This document shows, piece by piece, positions 6,924 through 10,985 of a stretch of 10,985 bases of DNA. Each line of letters starts with the position of its first letter. Position 1 is the first letter of the stretch. The DNA is from Balneolales bacterium (lineage in GTDB: Bacteria; Bacteroidota; Rhodothermia; Balneolales; Natronogracilivirgulaceae): the NCBI GenBank assembly GCA_007127695.1, contig SKYW01000076.1, positions 1-10,985 of the forward strand. The letters run 5' to 3'. The notes under the pieces were generated by a model, which ran no database searches, had not been told where the DNA came from, and saw only the letters and a list, made by a program, of their open reading frames with translations. A program made the position numbers and the translations under genes.

Positions 6924-7760
6924 ATGAAAGAGGTAGTTCGATACGGAGTAACTGATATCGGCATCGTACCGATCAGGGAAACTCCCAATGAAACGGCTGA
7001 AATGGTGAACCAGCTGTTGCTTGGTGAGACCGTGGAAATCATTTCCCAGGAAGGGGTCTGGACCCGCATCGTTTCCCATTTCGACAACTACGAGGGATGG
7101 GTCAATTCCAGCCAGATCAGAGGCCTCACCGAACCCGACTTTCATCACTGGGTCGAACATCCCGAACGTCGCCGTTTCCCTTACCGGAGTACCTTTGTGG
7201 TTGGAGAATCACAGCACCATCTCCAGATTCCCTGTGGCGCCTTCGTACCGGCTTCCTACCGTGGCATCGAGTGGTTCGGAGAAGAATTTCAATTCATGTC
7301 CGAGCCGATCCGCATCAAGGGGAAAACCGTGCTCGATACCGCCCGTGCCTTTCTTGGGGTTTCCTATTTGTGGGGCGGACGCACGGACGCCGGTATCGAC
7401 TGCTCGGGGTTCATCCAGACCACACACATGCTCCACGGCATTGCCCTTCCGCGCGACAGCACCGATCAGTATCGCTTCGGCGAGTACAGAGGTAACCGGC
7501 TGGAAGACGCCGAACCCGGTGACATCATCTTCTTCAAATACAAGGACCGGCCCATTTCACACATCGGTTTTTATCTGGGGGACGGGCTTCTGCTGCATGC
7601 CTCGGCGCAGGTCCGCATCCAGCAAATTGATCCCCGCCGGCAGGCGGACAAGGAACATTCGTTCAACGAAGCCCTTTCCGAAGGCATTGAGGGCATTATA
7701 CGGCCTTACCAGCCGGTCCCCACCCAATCTATTCTGCAGAACCATGAGACTCAACGGTAA
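6924..7760 (+). CDS. SH3-domain NlpC/P60 peptidase, YkfC-like
   Basis: NlpC/P60 enzymes cleave bonds next to D-glutamate in murein peptides. The 278-residue product has a bacterial SH3 domain at about 8-68, a less clear second SH3-like segment to about 130, and an NlpC/P60 catalytic domain at about 135-262. The catalytic Cys160 lies in [14 protein letters not shown], with His213 in [11 protein letters not shown] and His225 in LLHAS. The GR-x-x-x-G-I-D-C-S-G pattern and the SH3-SH3-NlpC layout resemble the dipeptidyl peptidase VI/YkfC group, which splits gamma-D-Glu-L-Lys/DAP bonds of recycled murein peptides in the cytosol. The N-terminus ([13 protein letters not shown]) is no signal peptide, which fits a cytosolic recycling enzyme. 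No epimerase or transporter for that pathway is nearby. The start at 6924 is the ATG just before the SH3 domain. The 3' end overlaps the HNH gene by 17 nt. Confidence 0.92.
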   Translation: MKEVVRYGVTDIGIVPIRETPNETAEMVNQLLLGETVEIISQEGVWTRIVSHFDNYEGWVNSSQIRGLTEPDFHHWVEHPERRRFPYRSTFVVGESQHHLQIPCGAFVPASYRGIEWFGEEFQFMSEPIRIKGKTVLDTARAFLGVSYLWGGRTDAGIDCSGFIQTTHMLHGIALPRDSTDQYRFGEYRGNRLEDAEPGDIIFFKYKDRPISHIGFYLGDGLLLHASAQVRIQQIDPRRQADKEHSFNEALSEGIEGIIRPYQPVPTQSILQNHETQR

Positions 7761-8247
7761 TGTACTAGTTTTGAATCAGGACTATCAGCCACTGAGCGTC
7801 TGTGACGTCAGGAAGTCCATGTTGCTGGTTCTCCTCGAGAAGGCGGAAATGCTGCACGATCTCCCCAGCAAGAAAATCCGGACCATCCGCACGGACTTCG
7901 ACTATCCCCTGGTCATCCGGCTACGCCGATATGCACGCATTCCCTACAAGACCATCGTACTTTCCCGCAAGAATATCCTGAAGCGCGACAACAACCGTTG
8001 CCTTTACTGCGGTTCCAGGGAAAAGCTGACCATCGACCACGTGATCCCCAAAAGCAGGGGCGGTGACGACAGCTGGGAAAACCTGGTATCCGCCTGCACC
8101 GACTGCAATCACAGAAAAGGCAACCGCACCCCGCGGGAAGCGGGCATGACCCTGCTGAGCAAGCCGTTCCAGCCCAACCATATCATCTACCTCCGTGTTT
8201 TTTACGGAAATGTCCACGAAAGCTGGAAACCCTATCTCTACTACTGA
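7744..8247 (+). CDS. HNH endonuclease-fold protein
   Basis: The 167-residue product has a C-terminal HNH nuclease domain. Zinc-type pairs are C86/C89 (CLYC) and C118/C121 (CTDC). The active-site residues are Asp98-His99 ([11 protein letters not shown]), Asn112 (WENLV) and His123 in [10 protein letters not shown]. The N-terminal half ([14 protein letters not shown]) is the characteristic front part of a stand-alone HNH family common in Bacteroidota and cyanobacteria. Its substrate is not known to me. No recombinase, restriction partner or intron structure is nearby, and codon use looks like that of its neighbours, so it does not look like a homing element. The start at 7744 was chosen because the family begins at this point. 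The same frame is open far upstream inside the peptidase gene, but those residues carry no family signal. The 17-nt overlap with the peptidase gene implies coupled translation. Confidence 0.92.
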   Translation: MRLNGNVLVLNQDYQPLSVCDVRKSMLLVLLEKAEMLHDLPSKKIRTIRTDFDYPLVIRLRRYARIPYKTIVLSRKNILKRDNNRCLYCGSREKLTIDHVIPKSRGGDDSWENLVSACTDCNHRKGNRTPREAGMTLLSKPFQPNHIIYLRVFYGNVHESWKPYLYY

Positions 8248-8266
8248 AGTGCCGTTCATTTTTTTT
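8245..8266 (+). terminator. Weak candidate terminator after the HNH gene
   Basis: TGAA at the stop codon (8245-8248) can pair with TTCA (8255-8258), followed at once by T8 (8259-8266). The stem is only 4 bp, so this may be no more than a T-tract. A much stronger hairpin lies about 90 nt further on. Confidence 0.25.
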
Positions 8267-8352
8267 GCCCCAAATATTTGTAACTTCATCCCTCGTAAGA
8301 AATCCCGGATCATACGCTTCTTATTCTGGTGTTGGTGTTATCGGTTGGATGC

Positions 8353-8390
8353 GGTCCGGTGCCCGGTCACGGTGTCGTGCCGGACCTTTT
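8353..8390 (+). terminator. GC hairpin with T4: terminator or thrA attenuator
   Basis: GGTCCGG (8353-8359) pairs perfectly with CCGGACC (8380-8386). In RNA the stem grows by three inner pairs (U-G, G-U, C-G) to about 10 bp with a 14-nt loop, and TTTT (8387-8390) follows. It lies about 105 nt after the HNH stop and about 105 nt before thrA. It may end transcription of the peptidase-HNH pair. Since thrA is classically attenuated in enteric bacteria, an attenuator role is possible, but no leader peptide rich in Thr/Ile codons is visible before it. Confidence 0.55.
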
Positions 8391-8400
8391 CAGGAACGGA

Positions 8401-8446
8401 GCCGGAACAGCCTGCAAGGAATGATGTGCCGGAACAGCCTGCAAGG
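8401..8446 (+). repeat. 19-bp direct repeat, 27-bp period, upstream of thrA
   Basis: GCCGGAACAGCCTGCAAGG occurs at 8401-8419 and again at 8428-8446, separated by 8 bp. The 27-bp period is a multiple of three. There are only two copies. It sits between the GC hairpin and the thrA start. Confidence 0.85.
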
Positions 8447-8493
8447 GGTGCTGCATCAGTTTCGTGACAAGCGACAATTGTGGAAAAAATCGG

Positions 8494-10953
8494 ATGAATC
8501 AATCAATGAAAGTGTTCAAGTTTGGCGGGTCGTCGGTGGGGACGCCCGAACGTATCGACGAAATTGCTTCCTGGTTCCATCAGGCCGTGGATAAAGAGCA
8601 GTGCCGGGCCGTGATCTTTTCTGCCTTCCAGGGTGTCACGGACCAGCTTATATCCATGGCGGAAAAGGCCGGAAAGGGAGATGATACCTACACCAATGAC
8701 CTGGGCCGGCTGGAAGAGCGCCACATTGAGGCCGTCCGCAACCTGCTCTCCACATCCGAACAAAGCCAGGCCGTCGCCAGCGTCAAATTCATGCTCAACG
8801 ATCTTGAGGATATTCTTCAGGGCGTCTTTCTGGTCAAGGAACTCACCCTCAGAAGCCTGGATTTCATCTCGAGCTTCGGGGAGCGGCTCTCAAACTACAT
8901 CATCCACCTGGCTTTTCGCAAACACGGGATCGCCTGTGATTTTCTGGACGCCCGCAAGACCATTGTGACCGATGACCAGTTCGGCAGTGCGGAAGTGGAC
9001 ATGGAAAAAACCCTGGCCAATATCCAGGCACATTTTGCTTCGAGCGACCGGCTTCAGGTCGTGACCGGCTTTATTGCAGCAAACGAAAAAGGGGTCACGA
9101 CAACCCTTGGACGGGGCGGGTCGGATTATACCGCCGCTATTTTCGCCGCCGCACTGGACGCGGATGAATTGCAGATCTGGACCGATGTGGACGGTGTGCT
9201 CACCGCTGACCCCCGTCTGGTGCGGGAAGCGTTCACCATGGATGTGCTCTCCTACGAAGAAGCCATGGAGCTGTCCCATTTCGGGGCCAAGGTCATCCAT
9301 CCCCCCACGATTGAGCCGGCCATGAGCCGCAATATCCCTATCCGGATCAAGAATACGCTGAATCCCGCGTTTCCCGGCACACTTGTCGGCAATTTTTCCG
9401 GCGGACCCGAATACATCATCAAAGGGATTTCCTCGATCGACCATGTAGCGCTGATCCGTATCCAGGGCAGCGGACTGGTCGGCATGGCCGGTGTGGCACA
9501 GCGCATCTTCGGGGCACTGGCCGCCGGCAGCATCAATATCATCCTCATCACGCAGGCCTCGTCGGAGCACTCGGTCTGCCTGGCCGTGCTGCCCAAACAC
9601 GCATCCCGGGCAAAACGGCTCCTTCAGAAAGAGCTCCAGCATGAAATGGCTACCCATCGCGTGGCCGACATCATTATCGAAAATGAACTGAGCACCATCG
9701 CCGTGGTCGGGGAGAATATGCGGCAGACGCCGGGTATTGCCGGAAAGGTGTTCCAGGCGCTTGGTCGCAGCCGTATCAACATCTCGGCTATTGCCCAGGG
9801 TTCAACAGAGCTCAATATTTCGGCAGTGATCCGTCGCGCTGACAAGCAGAAAGCCCTGCGCGTGATCCATGATGCCTTTTTTTATGGCGCCCGCAAAACA
9901 GTCCAGATATATGTTGCCGGCACCGGTCTGATCGGCAGGCAGCTCATCTCGGATATATTTGAAAAACAGGAGTGGTTCCTGACCCGGCGTCAACTGGACC
10001 TGCGCATCAACGGCATCCTGAACAGCCGAAAGATGCTGCTGGATGAGCACGGCCTTGCCGGCAGCGACTGGGAGGAGCAACTGGAAGCGTCCCCGCGGAA
10101 TCCGGATCCAAATGCATTGCTTGAGTTCGTGAAGATCCACCAGTCGCCCAATACCATTTTTGTGGATGCCACGGCCAGTGATGATCTTCCCGCGTGGTAC
10201 GAACAGTTCCTGGCGCAGGGTGTGGCAGTCGTCACCCCCAACAAGAAAGCCAATACCGGCAGCTGGGAACAGTACCGGAAACTGTCAGACCTGGCCCGTG
10301 ACAATGACACCCGCTTTCTCTATGAGACCAACGTCGGCGCCGGCTTGCCTTTTGTCCAGGCCGTCAGCGACAGGGTTGCCAGCGGGGACAAGGTCACACG
10401 GCTGGAAGGCGTCTTCTCCGGGACGCTCAGCTACCTGTTCAATTCGTTCGACGGCAGCAAGCCATTCAGTGAGCTGGTCCGCGGCGCCCGCGAGAACGGA
10501 TACACCGAACCCGATCCGCGCGACGACCTGAACGGGATGGATGCGGCCAGAAAACTGCTGATCCTGGCCCGTCTGACCGGACAGGAAGTCTCACTTGAGG
10601 ATATGGATGTGGAAAACCTGGTTCCGGAGGATCTCCGGGGGGATATTCCGGTTGATGTCTTTCTTGAAAAGCTGCAGGAGTCTGATGCTGTTTTCGAGGA
10701 AAAACTGCAAACCGCGCGCAAGGAAGGCAAGGTGCTCCGTTACCTGGCATCCATGGACGGGGACGGGCTTCGCGTCGGACTCATGGCCGTTGGTCCGGAC
10801 CATCCTGTGTATTCGCTGAGCGGTGCCGAAAACATGCTCACCATCACAAGCGAAGCCTATTCGAAAATCCCACTGGTCATAAAGGGTCCGGGTGCCGGTG
10901 CGGCGGTCACGGCAAACGGGGTGTTGTCCGATATCGTGAAAGTGATACAGTGA
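8494..10953 (+). CDS. thrA: Bifunctional aspartokinase / homoserine dehydrogenase
   Basis: The enzyme phosphorylates aspartate and later reduces aspartate semialdehyde to homoserine, the first and third steps towards threonine and methionine. The product is 819 residues, matching the 820 of E. coli ThrA. The kinase domain has KFGGSSVG at 9-16, GRGGSDYTA starting at 207, and WTDVDGVLTADPR starting at 229. Regulatory ACT domains follow at about 315-465. The dehydrogenase has GTGLIG at 476-481, TPNKKA at about 581-586, ETNVGAGLP at about 611-619 and the catalytic block GYTEPDPRDDLNGMDAARKLLILAR from about 669. No key residue is missing. The ATG at 8494 was chosen; the ATG at 8506 gives MKVFKFGG, closer to the E. 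coli start, and a GTG at 8464 is open too. No Shine-Dalgarno sequence decides between them. Feedback by threonine is expected of the family but not visible here. Confidence 0.96.
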   Translation: MNQSMKVFKFGGSSVGTPERIDEIASWFHQAVDKEQCRAVIFSAFQGVTDQLISMAEKAGKGDDTYTNDLGRLEERHIEAVRNLLSTSEQSQAVASVKFMLNDLEDILQGVFLVKELTLRSLDFISSFGERLSNYIIHLAFRKHGIACDFLDARKTIVTDDQFGSAEVDMEKTLANIQAHFASSDRLQVVTGFIAANEKGVTTTLGRGGSDYTAAIFAAALDADELQIWTDVDGVLTADPRLVREAFTMDVLSYEEAMELSHFGAKVIHPPTIEPAMSRNIPIRIKNTLNPAFPGTLVGNFSGGPEYIIKGISSIDHVALIRIQGSGLVGMAGVAQRIFGALAAGSINIILITQASSEHSVCLAVLPKHASRAKRLLQKELQHEMATHRVADIIIENELSTIAVVGENMRQTPGIAGKVFQALGRSRINISAIAQGSTELNISAVIRRADKQKALRVIHDAFFYGARKTVQIYVAGTGLIGRQLISDIFEKQEWFLTRRQLDLRINGILNSRKMLLDEHGLAGSDWEEQLEASPRNPDPNALLEFVKIHQSPNTIFVDATASDDLPAWYEQFLAQGVAVVTPNKKANTGSWEQYRKLSDLARDNDTRFLYETNVGAGLPFVQAVSDRVASGDKVTRLEGVFSGTLSYLFNSFDGSKPFSELVRGARENGYTEPDPRDDLNGMDAARKLLILARLTGQEVSLEDMDVENLVPEDLRGDIPVDVFLEKLQESDAVFEEKLQTARKEGKVLRYLASMDGDGLRVGLMAVGPDHPVYSLSGAENMLTITSEAYSKIPLVIKGPGAGAAVTANGVLSDIVKVIQ

Positions 10954-10954
10954 T

Positions 10955-10985
10955 ATGGATTTTTGCATCATAAAGCGTCCTCAAA
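10955..10985 (+). CDS. Possible first codons of the next gene
   Basis: An ATG one base after the thrA stop opens a frame (MDFCIIKRPQ) that stays open to the window edge. In many bacteria thrA is followed closely by thrB or thrC. Ten residues are too few to identify a family, so the call rests only on position. Confidence 0.25.
   Translation, partial: MDFCIIKRPQ

Larger units (their letters stand above)
8299..8467 (+). pseudogene. Possible remnant of a small lipoprotein gene
   Basis: The frame 8299-8424 encodes a hydrophobic stretch, LLILVLVLSVGCG, that looks like a lipoprotein signal with its lipobox cysteine at 8350-8352. It has no usual start codon after the TAA at 8296. The neighbouring frame supplies a basic stretch (RKKSRIIR) just before it. 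That neighbouring frame also supplies a Pro/Glu-rich tail with a 9-residue repeat (EPEQPARND, VPEQPARGA) ending at the TGA 8465-8467. Joining the pieces needs two compensating frameshifts, so this could be a decayed gene or chance. The GC hairpin at 8353-8386 lies inside it. Confidence 0.2.

Noticed and set aside
7021..8247. HNH gene as a 408-residue protein starting inside the peptidase gene
   Set aside because: The extra 240 or so residues are Ser/Pro/Arg-rich frame-shadow sequence, and the family signal begins at the ATG at 7744.
7744..8247. HNH gene as a homing endonuclease or mobile element
   Set aside because: No intron, intein or flanking repeats are seen, and it is tightly overlapped with its neighbour with similar codon use.
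8401..8446. Repeat pair as a CRISPR array
   Set aside because: Only two 19-bp units with an 8-bp spacer and no cas genes.
8890..9657. 255-codon open frame antisense to thrA
   Set aside because: Same pattern: no motif of its own, fully covered by the aspartokinase domain.

Overview
The window is a stretch of ordinary chromosome made mostly of housekeeping genes. It has moderately high G+C by eye and tightly packed genes. Start codons almost entirely lack Shine-Dalgarno sequences. That last trait, the Bacteroidota-like protein features (acidic middle residue in the RF1 P-x-T motif, ENEF in PurK) and the bifunctional ThrA suggest the Bacteroidota/Balneolota/Rhodothermota group. This placement is inferred from character of the sequence, not from a search.

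Layout: (1) 1-1560, + strand: the 3' end of grpE, then dnaJ 7 nt later, a heat-shock chaperone operon that probably continues upstream. (2) 1700-3488, - strand: purK then purE, the two-step carboxylation of AIR in purine synthesis. (3) 3641-4720, + strand: prfA (RF1), divergent from purK across 152 nt and convergent with the next - strand gene. (4) 4749-6476, - strand: a Glu/Leu/Phe/Val-type dehydrogenase (glutamate dehydrogenase) followed 6 nt later by a small RsbW/SpoIIAB-like ATPase, apparently co-transcribed. (5) 6477-6923: a 447-nt AT-rich intergenic region between the divergent dehydrogenase and NlpC/P60 genes, unusually rich in dyads and A-tracts. (6) 6924-8247, + strand: a SH3-NlpC/P60 peptidase with no signal peptide, overlapping by 17 nt an HNH endonuclease-fold gene. 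(7) 8248-8493: a spacer with a strong GC hairpin ending in T4, a 19-bp direct repeat and traces of a small lipoprotein-like reading frame. (8) 8494-10953, + strand: full-length bifunctional aspartokinase-homoserine dehydrogenase (thrA), with the possible first codons of another gene at the window edge.

No CRISPR array, tRNA, rRNA, insertion sequence or obvious mobile element was found. I see no clear case for a wholly new system. The points most worth a second look are the dehydrogenase/anti-sigma-type ATPase pair, the NlpC/P60-HNH overlap, the structured intergenic region at 6581-6896, and the thrA leader region.
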